From the NCBI GenBank assembly GCA_003013855.2, contig ML058448.1, positions 868,001 through 932,000 of the forward strand: DNA of 64,000 nt, in the 5' to 3' direction. The position numbers and the translations under genes are program-made. The DNA comes from Liriodendron chinense (Eukaryota > Streptophyta > Magnoliopsida > Magnoliales > Magnoliaceae). This document shows, in pieces, positions 46,601 through 58,205 of this stretch. Each line of letters begins with the position of its first letter. Position 1 is the stretch's first letter. Below the pieces are notes generated by a model, which saw only the letters and a list, made by a program, of their open reading frames with translations, was not told where the DNA came from and did no database searches.

Positions 46601-47348
46601 GACACGGGCGAGTCACGATGCTGAGTTTTGAAATTTCCAAAACACGAGAGAGAGAGAGAGAGAGAGTTACCTGGGGGATTGGGGCAGAGAGATGGCAACA
46701 GATCTTTGAACCATCCCAGCTGAGTTTCCAAAGAGTTGTTTGTTGGCGAGTTAGTAATCCCTATCTCACGGAAGAAGGAAGTATCGAGCGTCGTAGCTCC
46801 TCCAACCGCAAAATTCACTCCTTGAGCGATATCTTTGTTGCTGGAACACCCAAGATATGGAGGCAGATATGGAAGTCCAAGGTCTTTGGCTGTTGTACCA
46901 TGTCATGTAAGAACAAAACAGAATGAAAGAGATGCACGTACATGCATTTATTAATTCAATTTTCCATCACAAATATTAAGGACCCATGATTCCTCACCGT
47001 TGGATTTAAGAGATTTGACCCTGTAAACGTTAGAATCTCTTAGATCCTGAGGTGTTGGAATCATAAATATGTTAAGATGTCTTAGATCATACCAATGAAG
47101 TCTATGATCAGGCGTCCATCTGAGAACCGACCGGTGGAATGATGAAAGTACGTCTCTCCATATGGGAGATGGCCCACGTTGAGGGTGTACTTCGATAGGC
47201 GGAGCGCGTTGCCAGTGTCAGCAAGAGAGGTGCCGAAGTTGAATATGGAGGTGTAGCAATCTACTAGTGAATGGGCAGTATGAAATGTGAGGAAAACCGT
47301 AACAAGGTGAATGATCATGAACATGGTAGGAGAAGAGAAGGAAGCCAT
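40604..47348 (-). CDS. GDSL esterase/lipase, copy A (five exons)
   Basis: Exons, in order: 47348-47093, 46889-46671, 43042-42891, 42365-42089, 40863-40604 (256, 219, 152, 277, 260 nt). All introns are GT-AG, phases close, 387 aa. A hydrophobic signal peptide (1-27) suggests secretion. SGNH blocks: block I reads [10 protein letters not shown] with Ser41, where the usual GDS is GTS; block [11 protein letters not shown] (Gly115/116); block [12 protein letters not shown] (Asn177); block [12 protein letters not shown] (Asp344, His347). All four catalytic residues are kept, but the D-to-T change next to the nucleophile is unusual. The family hydrolyses acyl esters of lipids, cutin precursors or acylated metabolites; this five-exon type resembles the At1g28600/acetylajmalan-esterase-like clade. 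Introns are 203, 3628, 525 and 1225 bp. The true substrate is unknown. The start ATG is set by homology to copy B. Confidence 0.9.
41512..41958. mobile_element. hAT MITE, 447 bp, in intron 4 of GDSL copy A
   Basis: Inverted ends TAGGGCTGTAAATGGGTC and GACCACTTAAAGCCCTA. Flanks ATATGATC (41504-41511) and ATATGTTC (41959-41966) are an 8-bp target duplication with one mismatch. The paralogous intron of copy B near 55135-55152 (GTATATGTTCCATCGAAAAG) has no insertion, giving the empty site. The interior consists of AAATGGGTCTG/CAGACCC repeats. Confidence 0.9.
44286..44419 (+). mobile_element. SINE-like fragment
   Basis: GGTTCGAAACC (44338-44348) matches a Pol III B box, as in tRNA-derived SINEs, and the stretch ends in a TAATAATAATAATA tail (44406-44419). 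An A box is not convincing and no target duplication was identified. Confidence 0.35.
44887..45538 (+). mobile_element. Solo copia-type LTR, 652 bp
   Basis: Starts TGTTGGTGGAGTC, ends TTTTTCCCAACA. It aligns by eye along its length with the LTR at 36285-36891 (U3 with GGTCGACC palindromes, then GGGTTTCCTTG, TTTTTTACCTGTTAAGGAG, TTTTTCCATGTAAAATCG). Flanks TGATG (44882-44886) and GGATG (45539-45543) share four of five bases. It sits in intron 2 of GDSL copy A, opposite in direction to the gene. Confidence 0.75.
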
Positions 47349-47420
47349 TTGAAATGGCAGAGAGAGTACACAACTGAAATACATTACCCTCAGAATTTAA
47401 GACCGATATGCATCAACCTG

Positions 47421-47625
47421 AAGTGTTACTTAAATAATGGCACGAAAAGATGTGTATTGAAATGCATTAAAGTAAGTGTTACTTAAATAATGGCACGAAA
47501 TATATGCATTTAGACATGCATTAAACTAAGTGTTACTTAAATAATGGTACGAAAGATATGTATAGATATTCATTAAACTAAGTGTTACTTAAATAATGGC
47601 ACGAAAGATATGTATAGCCAAACCG
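47421..47625. repeat. Promoter-proximal tandem repeat, 4 units of 52-54 bp
   Basis: Units begin AAGTGTTACTTAAATAATGG at 47421, 47474, 47528 and 47580, each followed by CACGAAA-GATATGTAT-like sequence and a CATTAAACT. The array begins 73 bp upstream of the GDSL copy A start codon and is absent upstream of copy B. Each unit carries a TTAAATAA element that could act as a TATA-like or AT-hook site; this is inference. Confidence 0.88.
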
Positions 47626-47741
47626 TTTTGATTTAATAACGAGGAGAGAAATTTTGAATGGGTCCACCAACCGATAACCTACAACCGTTGACCACCGGTA
47701 GAAAATTTTGAGAAATGCCCGTGACCCGTGCATAGTAAGAT

Positions 47742-48198
47742 CCTGTGGTCGGCAGCTACCTGGGCCCACATAGATTTCCGTGAAAAATCCACTCTGTCGA
47801 TCAATTTTCTCAAGATCACAATACGATAGGAATCTAGAAATAGGCAGATCCAAAACTCAGTTGGGCCACACGGCAAGAAATAGTGAGAATGGAAATGTCC
47901 ACCGTTGATACCTTTTTGGAGCTGATCATATTTTTTTTAATGACATCCAGACCGTTCATAAGGTTTAACACTTGGATAAACTATACAAATATCATCCTGA
48001 TCCAAACCTTCCATGGCCCCACCAAAAGTTTCCAATGGTGGGGCTTCGACCTCTACTGTTTCGACTGGTGCGGTCCACCTGAGTTTTGGATCTGCCTGAT
48101 TTTTGGCTTACTCTCCAATTGAGAGCTTGAGAAGCTGATGGACGGAGTGGATTTATTACGGAAATCGCTTTGGTCATCATGTAGACTCCGACCACAGG
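47742..48198. mobile_element. Foldback MITE, 457 bp, upstream of GDSL copy A
   Basis: The arms CCTGTGGTCGGCAGCTACC...GAAAAATCCACTCTG (47742-47800) and CGGAGTGGATTTATTACGG...CTCCGACCACAGG (48140-48198) are mirrored. The interior holds the standard family blocks. No matching 9-bp flanks were seen. Confidence 0.7.
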
Positions 48199-48199
48199 A

Positions 48200-49635
48200 T
48201 GGCGGGCAAAGGCAACTCCAGTTGTGAACGTTACATGTATGAAATATACATGCATGTGTACAACTAATATGAATTTATATGAATCTGACATTATCTAACT
48301 AGACTACGTACAGTAATACAAATATACGTGCTTACCTGATCTAACTATCACAAAAATAGCTGTTATTGGATGGTGCTGATGATAGGGATCCATCGCCAAG
48401 AAATTTATGGTTCAAAGGAAGAAGTCTTTCTAATCATCATTTTGTTAGTAATGCATCAAATATATGGTTGAGTGCTATCCAATTGCTGTAATTATAGCAT
48501 CTCATCTCACATCTTCAATGAAGCCTAACAAGCAATTGCATTTCTTTTTTCTTTTCTTTTTTTTAATCACTGTACGCCTCCATCTTTGAGGTGGAGTTTG
48601 AGTGAGTACACATTCCCAACAAATCAAACTGGTAACTAAGACAGCGGGTTTGGCACCATCAAGTCATCACATAATAGAATTTTTCACCGTGTAAGATCAG
48701 GGTATACTGGGACCCCCAAATAACCCCTTTTTTTTTTTTTTTTTTTTTTTTTCTAACACTTACTTTTCTACACTTTCATGTTCGGTGTCGGGGAGATTAT
48801 ATTCTTCATGACAAAAATGCTCACTCGTTATTTCATGCGTTCAAAGTTGTTATTCATATTTTGTGCTCTCTAGTGATCTTTCATGATTTCTGACTACTCT
48901 ACCACAATCTTTTATATTTTCAACTATTCTCTTTAACAATCTTTCATGCTTTAACTTGTGAAAGAGCCTCCTTCAAAAGAACTTCATTTAGAGGTTAATG
49001 CGATAGAAGGTATATTTCGAATAAGAAAATAAAAGACAAATGGTTATAATCAATTTGATTTATGACTCATTTGAAAACTTATCAAACTACCTTTCCAAAA
49101 AGCCTAAAAACACTCAAATCTAAAGTAACGAGGGAGATCTAGTATATTTATCAAAAGTTGCATGATGTTAATTGTATAAGCTCAACTAAGTTATGCCATC
49201 GAAATTTTTTTACCCGCTTTTGAAAGTTCAAAGGCCTCCAAATGAGATGATTTAATTATATTTTAAAACCCATTAATTTATATTTGCAGTCAGCCCACGA
49301 TCACCCAGATGTAACCTGTAAAAAGGGAGATGATCATTTTCATGAGATCATGTAATCTTGTAAAATAGTTTGTGAATTTATACTATTTGAGTTCACAAAT
49401 TTGAACTTTTCACAATTTCGTGTTTGTTCTTTCTGAGTCCACGGATTGTACAACTTCACGACCGTTTTCTAACATCACACAATTCTACAAAAAGGATCAT
49501 AACTCTATCATTATAGGTTGAATCAGGGTGATCTTTAGCCCATTGGAAAGATAATTTTATGATCTTTCAAATATAAATAGAATCATCTCATTTGATTGAC
49601 TATTTGACCTTTTAAAAGTGTTTCTTTAATGTTTA
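48200..49635. other. Intergenic, AT-rich, no gene seen
   Basis: Contains T-rich tracts at 48541-48564 and 48729-48752 and no recognisable coding, RNA or transposon structure. Confidence 0.5.
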
Positions 49636-49639
49636 TTTA

Positions 49640-50000
49640 CCATCCAATTTATTAATAAGATCACATAAGCCTGGATGAAAGGAAAAAACAAATATCAGCA
49701 TGATCCAAAACTTTTGTGGCCCATTAATGGTCAATCAATGCTATATATTTCTCAATTACCATGGTATTGTTAACTTGATAATTCGATCTGCTTCATTTTT
49801 GGAATAATGCGCTAAAATGATCTAGAAAAATGGATGGACGGTGTAGATACATGATATATGACAAATGGATGGATGGTGTGGATACATGATATATGAAAAA
49901 TAGATAGACGGTGTGGATACATGATACATATATCAAGGTGGCCCCACAGTAACCCAATGGTAAGGGCCGCATGGTCTTGGGTGAGGCCGGGGTCTCACCT
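49640..50000. repeat. MITE half with ~50-bp terminal triplication
   Basis: Starts with the central block of the GGGCCCACC family (TTTATTTACCATCCAAT...). Near 49830-49930 the phrase GATGGACGGTGTAGATACATGATATATGA occurs three times in tandem (49834, 49867 and 49903 approximately), an internal amplification of the arm. Confidence 0.6.
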
Positions 50001-50168
50001 AATCGGCTCTCATGGTTCCTGACTTCTTTATTTCTACCGATGGTGGGCCCGCTTTGAGATTTTAATAGCTAGTATTTTTTCAGCACGCCTCTTAGACCAG
50101 ACTGATGGATTGGATGTTTTTTAAACGTCACATCACTTGGCTCATTACTTCTTTATGGCACCATTCCC

Positions 50169-50682
50169 GGGAGTGGATTCCGTCCTGCTCCCCCGCTTGG
50201 ACAATAATCGGCCCACACACAATGGGCTATGTGGGGCGCACCATGTATGTGTTTTATCCATGCCATCCATCCATCTTTCTAGATCATTTTATGATATGAG
50301 CTAAAAAATGAGGTAGGTCAAAAGCTCAAGTGGACGACAACACAGGAAGCAACGGTGATAATGGCACCAACCAATGAAACCTTCTTAAGTGCCACGGTGA
50401 TGTTTATTTGTCATCCAATAAGGTCATAGCTTGGAGGAAGAGACAACACAAATAACAACTTGATTGAAAGCCTCTTTGGCTTCCAAGAAGTATTTAATAG
50501 CGGGCATTCAATCTTTATTGTGTGGTCCACTTGAGTTTTTTTTTTTATTTTTTTCATAACATAAGATGATCCAGAAAAAATGAATGGATGGTGAGGATAA
50601 AATACATACATCAGAATGGGCCCCACAGAGCCTGGGTTGGACAGATTATTGTCCAGGCAGGTGCAGGACGCAATCAGCTTCC
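50169..50682. mobile_element. Foldback MITE, 514 bp
   Basis: Inverted ends GGGAGTGGATTCCGTCCTGC (50169-50188) and GCAGGACGCAATCAGCTTCC (50663-50682), with GACAATAATC and GATTATTGTC further in. They resemble the termini of the Mutator-like copies at 33618 and 60181. No clear target duplication was found. Confidence 0.7.
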
Positions 50683-50699
50683 GCCTATGGCTTTATTGG

Positions 50700-52085
50700 T
50701 TGGATTTTTTTACAAACATCACATGGTTCATGACTTCTTTATTCCCGCCACTCCCAATGGTAATGTGGCCCACTTTGGAATTTTTAATCCGTAATACTTT
50801 CCTGTCACACCTGGAATGGACTAATTGATTGGATGTTTTTTGAACATCACATGTTTAAAACTAATTACTATAAATTAATAAATAATTTCAAATAAAAATA
50901 AATTAATCTAAGCATTCAATTTTTTATTTTATTAAAACCAAGAAATGATTGTAAAATAAAGTAAAACCACCGAAATTTGAGAATCTCAAGATATTCTCAC
51001 GGCTGGTTCATTTGATGAATTTTCTTTAGAAATATCCTAAAACCATGCACGTTTATCATACGTGTGGTCAAGTTGTCACGTGTGTGCATCGTGGAATTCG
51101 AAGAAGCGAACAGTTGAATCAGAAAAGCATTGGCACGCCACCCCAAAATAAAAAAGAATTGCATATTAGGTGGCTGGAATCATATAGATGCCCTGGACCG
51201 ACGATCATGGCCGTTGCCTCATTCGGTGTGCCACGCATATATATAAGTTAAATATCAACCTGTTGCCAGGGCATCTGCACGTGGGATTAGACTGATGAGC
51301 AGCTCTATACACGTGAGGTTTGACTGATGAGCTTGTGGTTTGGTTATACCAGAAACTTTCGGGATAACCACAGTTACTTTCAATCTCATAAGTATTCTAG
51401 AGCTTCAGCCACATTACTCTTGAGTATTCAATTAAGCTTGGCTTGAGCTAGTCTTCCAGTCACTTTCACTATTTATAGAAGATATGATACTTGACTTTTG
51501 TTCTATGCGCTCAAAATGAATTGAAAGAACGAAAAAATAAAGTTAAAGTAGTGCTAACACTAATTATCTCTATTTTCTCTTATAATAGAATATTAGCTAT
51601 ACAGTTAATTAATATGCACTCCCAAATACAATCCAACGATTATAAATGCTTCAGACTAAAAAGACCTTTCAGCTTCCTATATGGGCTTGAAAACTTCCTG
51701 ATCTGTCACCCACCTCACCATCATTAGGCTTGAGGCCCAATGGATAGGTCCATCTATGAAAAAGCTAGATCATGATGGAGGCCCAATAGCACAGCCTGAC
51801 CTCACCACAATGTGCATGTGCCAAGTGCCAAATGTGCCACTAAAATGCCATAATGCTCCCAAGCAGCCATTGCCTACGCATGCGTGTACGTTCTGTGCTT
51901 CACACCTAGATCGCTGTTTTCATAGCGGAATCTTAAGCAATATTGGATTTAAACAAGTTTTTAAAACAGGATTTAAGTTTATAAATTTTAATAACTAATT
52001 AACACTATGCATATCGCACAGGTATGTACTGTAATAGAAAACAAAGAAAGCCATACTAAGCTAACCAAAGGTGTCATCCTCATCC
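50700..52085. other. Intergenic, no gene seen
   Basis: The GATTGGATGTTTTTTGAACATCACATG phrase near 50828 is a repeat of one at 50107, flanking the MITE at 50169. Otherwise AT-rich sequence without recognised features. Confidence 0.5.
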
Positions 52086-52091
52086 GTGGCC

Positions 52092-52490
52092 GGTCCTAAG
52101 CTCGGTAAGAATACTTCTTGAACAGTACTAAGGACTAGGAAATCAGCAAAACCGTGATTTGCCACAGCATGGGTGCGACCATTGCCACTCTCAACATTGA
52201 TGTAGGACAGGAATCCCTGATGAAGGGCCACGTGTCTGGAATGTCCCTGACCCTGACCCTAGCTAGCCTCCTTATTTACAAGGGGTTGCAGGGAAACAAG
52301 GGAGTAAAGGTGGTTTTAAGCTGATCAAGTGAAACATGGCACTGCGATTGTGAATAGAGGGTGCATTGAAGGATGAGTATCCTGTGCCACTTCATGGTGG
52401 GTTGAGAAGAACCAGGGCAAGGTGCAATCTGATGATGGCCATGGTATTTCGACAGACCATGAGAAAGATGGTGCGGACGTTTGAATTTTA
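52092..52490 (+). pseudogene. Broken phospholipase A1-II exon 2 fragment
   Basis: This stretch matches, piece by piece, exon 2 of the gene at 13692-18608. GTCCTAAGCTCGGTAAGAAT corresponds to the exon start, GAAATCAGC...GCCACAGCATGGGTGC to the nucleophile region (GHSLG reads CHSMG here), and GGGGTTGCAGGGAAACAAGG then GGTGGTTTTAAGCT to the region after the catalytic His. About 300 bp of the exon, including the catalytic Asp segment, is missing between 52200 and 52265, and frames are broken. The first exon is not found nearby. It is a non-functional partial duplicate. Confidence 0.85.
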
Positions 52491-52499
52491 CCTGGTCTA

Positions 52500-53185
52500 T
52501 GTAGATAGGGTTCATTTACAATAAATAAAAGAAGTGCGAAAATAAACAGTAAATGTGGCATATGTATGATGATTTAAGAGGGTTCATTCAATGGGGTCAA
52601 ATGCACAATGAATCAGGGACAAAAGTTGCAGTGATCTGACAATCCTGAGCAACCATAATAAAAATGGGGCACTAAGTGATTTAGGACAATAACTTTTAAT
52701 CGGTTTGGATTGTCAGGATCACTATAGTTTACTAATTTTTTCCTATGATCCACCGTTGGTCATTTCTGATGAATGAATGGGTTGGATCGTCATATACACA
52801 TCCCATGCGTACCACGTGGGACTGGGATTTTGACCAAATGGATCTGGAATGTAAAATTAAAAAAAAACAGCGTCCAATAGAAAGGCTGCCCAGGTATCCA
52901 CGCCTTCTATTTCTCGAATTAAAAAAAAATAAAAAAATTAAAAAAAATAAAAAACCTACTTAATATGAAATTTGCAATCTGGCGCCTTTTTCAGAAGGCC
53001 TTGCTCAAGCTGTATGGTTCAAGCAGACAGTCGATCCATTCTCCATGCATAAAAGTCATGAACCCACGTCATTTCTCCTTTGCAGCTTGGTAGCCAGTGG
53101 CTACTGGCTATCTGGTCCTAGGGCATATGGGTTCCGACCTGATATGTGTAGAGGTTAGCCCAACCTGCCCTTTCAAAACCCAATT
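52500..53185. other. Intergenic, no gene seen
   Basis: Contains a repeat shared with 31500-31790 (GGTTTGGATTGTCAGGATCAC and similar) and an A/T-rich low-complexity stretch at 52915-52960. Right of 53190 the sequence is paralogous to 40100-40300, the 3' flank of GDSL copy A. Confidence 0.5.
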
Positions 53186-53567
53186 ACTTGATGTGTCAGG
53201 CCCGCGCCTAAATCTTATGGAATTTTCTATTAAGGCATGACACGGGCTTAGGACTGTCAATGGGCCGGGCCTAAGTTTATCACACTCAAGATTTTGAATG
53301 GGCATGGCCCGACAGCCCGCCAAAGAGTTCAAATTCTGGTCTAAGACAATCCTAGGCATGGCCTGTTGACATCCCCACCTGAGCTTGAGAATTGGTCTCT
53401 TTATTTTTATGATGTCAATGGCCGTTAATGGACCTGACATTAAAGGCCCACTTACAGTCCGGCTGCATCTTTATTTAACCTTTCGGCCTGAATCAGAAAC
53501 ATTATCACAAAATTCCGTGAGTAACAACCTAACATTTTCATAAAACGGACCGTACATCCACGTTCTG

Positions 53568-56500
53568 TTACTCGTAATAAGGATGGTCACGGCTGCCCAA
53601 TGACAGACATGGGGTTGTGATGGAAGGACTGAAAAATGGTCCTCTTATCAAACCATCGGACATCCATCTGTAAGCCGCTTCAGTTAGGTGAACTCCATCC
53701 CAAGCCACATGTGAGGACGGGTTGTCGCACACCGTAGCCCCGTGGTAGCCACACTTGGCAGATGTGTTGTAATTGTATGGCCCACCCCCTCCGCAGCATG
53801 CTGTGATAGCCCCTCCGGAGAATCCTAGATTTACATGACACAGAGATACAGATGTTCAGCAACCCAGAAGTCCTGCCCCTAGCATAAACACCGGTAAAAT
53901 TGGCAAGTGCAATGCACGTGGAGAAAGGTGAAGGGAAAGTGGCTGTAAGTAGCTCAGGTTGGATGTCGAGTTGTATCGGTGCTCGGGATGGCTCCTGTTG
54001 AGGCCAGGTTGGGCTTGGTTTGACCCTCAGCCCTACTTGCCCTACCTGAGTTGCACCCCTTGAAGAGATGATTAAAGCTTATGTATAGAACTAAGGCCGT
54101 GCCAAGTCATGACTTGTACAGGACATCCATACTATGGAAGCGGTAGGCCCTACCATAAAGATTTCCTTTTGTGAAATAAGCTGATGCACGAAGTGGGCCA
54201 CCCCTTAAATGAATGAACATCACTTTTATCGAAAATCAAGCTGATCATGTGGGCCACATCGAGTCAAGCTGTTGATTATCCATTGATTCCAAAAGCATGA
54301 TGCATCCGATGAGTGGACCAGCTAGATTTTCATGCCAGGTGATGCTCACAGTGCGAATGTCCTGCACAAGTGGCATGTTGGCTGGAAAAAAAAATTTGAT
54401 GCAGCACGCAGGTCATGGTGCCGTGACCTGTGGGTAAACAGTTTTTAATATACGCTACAGATACTCGGTTATCATATGATGCTTGATTGAAACAAATATC
54501 ATCTGACTCTTCGATCCAACAATAGTACTTCCAGGTCACACAATTTCTTAGTCTGTGCGGTTAATATGGTAGGCCATAGCATGGATGGTCCGTTCAACAA
54601 TACTTTTACTACCAGATGATCCTGACCATCATACTAGTGGCTCTCAAATGGACAAATACAGCCAAGGCCCATGTATAGGAAGGGACCAGTCATTTGTGTA
54701 GGACAATCCAATGGGAATAGGAATCAGGCTAGAAGATGCGGACGTGTAAGTAACTGGGTTGGGTGGGATTGAACCCTACCCAACCCGACCTGCCCATGTA
54801 AGTAATCAATAGCTAGGCTGGGCTAGATGACCCAAATAGGCCCATAACCCAAAACATACTTATAGAAGATAAGTTTAGATCATTAGATATATATGATGCA
54901 TGAATGTAGTTTATCATGTCCTTTTTGCCTCGTATTCCTCTCTTAGACACGGGCTGGATCGTAGCAGGTCAGCTTGGGTCATTGAGCACCCTGTTAGCAT
55001 TAATTAGGTCGGTTGGGGCCATATGGTATTTGGATTATGCATGAGAATTCCTGGCCTGTAATGTGCTGGGTTTGGGTTGGACCCTAGTCCAACCTGAACA
55101 GGACCCACTGCCACAACCTGATGGAAAGATTGTTAGTATATGTTCCATCGAAAAGAGGAGCGGCATGAGCGGTTAGATCACCAGAAATGGGCCCCACATG
55201 TTTGGGCCTGCCAATTGATGTGATCCAACATAACATATTTCCTAAGCGTAGAAAATTTGCTAAAGGGGAGAGAGCGCACCAAAATCTTGTGGAGAGCAGT
55301 AGAAGCGCATAGCAGCATTGTAATAATCTGCGTAGATAATGGTAGCGTTTGGATGCAGTGCTCGCAATCGGTCCAACTCCTGCAGCAGTAGGCGATTGTG
55401 ATACTTGGAGAAATCGTTCAAGTACGTGAGACACCCGGTTAGAGGGTCATAGTCTTCCCTTCTTGGGCTCTCGAAGATCGTTAGATATGCTGCCGAGCAG
55501 CCTATTGGTAGGTTACCAGGAACCACAAGTGTCCTAGCCCCGTGCTTGATCAATGTCTGGAATACAACACATCCATTAAAATAACAGATCAGTGTTAAAT
55601 GGATTTCAAATATTCAACATCAGTTCCTACGTGTCCACATTGGAGATCCATGCCATTCATTGCCTGGCACTATCTTACTATTTGGCTAGGCACACCTTTC
55701 AATTTCTTCATGCACTTGTAACTAGGCACATGTATGGTGATTGGATCTCCATACACAATGACTCAGTTGCATCTCCCTCAACTTGAACCATCCAAATCGT
55801 CGCCTCAATATAGACGTATCAAAATAGAAGTTGCCTTGAATAGATGATCCAAAGTCCAAACTGTCTGGTTGGTGGTCATCGAATGGACGGTGAAAATATA
55901 AAGCAATCAACGGTCCCAATTTAACTGATTAATGTCAATGAATCGGTGGCTAGCATCATCCCATCTGTCCAATTTTGATGTTTGGGTGGGGCGGCGCATC
56001 CTATGATTGCAAGCCACGTGGAAAAGGCCAATGTACAGCTCCGCTGTAGTCTGTTGCGCTGGAAGAGTTATGACCATTCATATGCCTGCACACTACCGTC
56101 CAAATTGTGGTTCTCACCATTTCAACGAAAATCAAGTGCATTCTTTATCTTTTATTAATGGATATATTCGAATTGTTGAATTGGACCGATGATTATTCTA
56201 TTTTAACTTTTACCTGCTGCCCATCAAACCATTTGGACGGTTTAAATTGGTACCTATATGCCACGTGTAAACTTGCATTCTTCTTATTCATCATTTTTTT
56301 TTTTTTCTATTTGTTTCTAACTCACATCGATGGTTGATCCAATGGAATTGATGACCAGAGGTACGAAGGTCCGGATCTCTTCTATGCTCCTTCGCTGTAA
56401 GAAAGGGTGGTTGTAATCGTTACCTCCAATCTCTCCCACAAGAAACAACGACCTCCTGAAGATGTCTCCACAATCTACCGAAACAGAAAACAAACATCAA

Positions 56501-58117
56501 TGTGAGACCCACTCAGAATGCAGTGGAACCCCAGTTTCCTGGCCGTTGCGAAAAAAAAAAAAAAAAACCATAGGAGCCATCATGCATGATGTGCCCGCGA
56601 CATCCACTTCTGTCTGTCGCATAGCCATTCATAAGGTGTTCCACTGGGATTAAGTGGAAAATCAAATATTAAGCTGGGTGCAATATTAAGCTGGCAGGCA
56701 TTTTCAGGCCCACTGTTCCCTGTCGCCCACTTCCACTTTGACTGGGTGCAAATGATGAATGGAGCATATATACGTCTCACACAGACGTCATGATCAGACT
56801 TGCAGTGAATTTTGTTGTGCGGGTGTGGTAGGAAATTCGTGTCCAATGCAATGGACCCAAATGGGGTTGGTGGGAGGAGTGCATCAATGATTCTTTCCAC
56901 ACAAGCATGATGACTAAGTCCTACGTTTTCTTTAGACCTTAGGATATAATACAGTACAGTAGTCCTTAGTGGTTCGCATGTATAGGACTCGTTAAAAAAC
57001 AGAAGCCGCCTTGCGTTTTTGGATATACCATTTATTGAATTGAATTTCAATTTATGAGATTTATAAACTCAAAATAACCAAATATAGGGTTTGGGCAGCC
57101 TATTAAAACTGTGTTAATTTCATGTTAGATAGGAAACACAATTGGAATTTGAGGGTTAAACTTTTTCTTGATTAAAGAGAATATTTGCAGTTTTATTTAC
57201 TAGTACATCATACCAACCCCATTTTGATGGGCAAGTACATCAAAGTCCAAAACAGATAAGGTTTGCTATATATATATATATATATATGAGGTTGACCTCA
57301 TGGGATCTTCCCATGAGGTCGAGCTGTGTGGGCCCACCGTGATGTGTGTCGACATCAACACCATGCATTTGATGGGTCCGCTTTAGGTTCGGATATCCAA
57401 AAATCAACCATATATGGAACTCAGGTGGGCCATAGCATCTAAAATCATGTGAAGACATGCCTAAAACATCTAAAAGCACTTGGTAGTACCACCTTGAGTT
57501 TTGGATGCGGCTGAAACTCGATCTAACTCCAGCATCCAAGTGGGAGACACAATGGATGGGCTAGATTTGTGAACCACATCTCGGTGGGCCTAATAAATGA
57601 TCATGAAGGTTTTAATTGATGGTAATCCCTCTCAACTGTTGTATGTGGTGTGGCTCACCTAAGTCATAGATTGACTTGATTTTTAAGCCTGTGGCCCACC
57701 ATGGAATGATGCATCTAACTGATGAGGTACATGTTCGACACACATCATGGTGGGGCCCACATAGCTCGACCTCATAGCTATGTGTGTATGTTTTGGACTT
57801 CGATGTACTCGCCTGTTAAAATTGGCAGCTCTCTATATATAGAGAGAGAGGAATGCTCACTAGTGCATGGTTCTCACAAGAACATGTGAGCACTTTTCGA
57901 GGATTCATCCCATGTGTAATGATCTCGAAATTTGAGCGGTCCCATATGATATAGCATCCTAAAAAAATCCCAAGACCTAACATTCAACTTATTCCATAAC
58001 TCTTGTGGCCTTGGGATTTTTTAGAGTATTGCATCAGATGGACAACTTATATTTTTGGGCTCACATCATGTGTGATGAATCTTCTAGAAGTGCTGACCAC
58101 GAGAGTTCTCGTGAGAA

Positions 58118-58205
<88 letters not shown>

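Larger units (their letters stand above)
43043..46670 (-). other. Intron 2 of GDSL copy A
   Basis: A 3.6-kb intron. 43120-43590 is paralogous to 58225-58590 in copy B. 43684-44280 is rich in CGGGTTCGAG/CTCGACCCAA-type repeats of unknown type. A SINE-like piece is at 44286-44419, a solo LTR at 44887-45538 and a MITE fragment at 45890-46140. Near 46350-46420 and 46590-46660 a phrase CAACTGAGTTGACA-GGGCGA with GCTGAGTTTTGAAA is duplicated ~220 bp apart, beside exon 2. Confidence 0.7.

Noticed and set aside
46453..46818. 121-aa frame running through GDSL copy A exon 2 into the intron
   Set aside because: Only 46671-46889 is exon; a GT donor at 46670-46669 matches copy B and the downstream part is intronic repeat.
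49940..50010. CCCAATGGTAAGGGCCGC, tRNA-like A-box phrase
   Set aside because: It belongs to a MITE terminus shared with 60640-60700 and lacks a B box.
51280..51360. CTGATGAG twice followed by GAAAC, like a hammerhead ribozyme core
   Set aside because: No proper stem II joins CTGATGAG to the GAAAC, and the required base before GAAA is wrong; the two copies are just a short repeated phrase.
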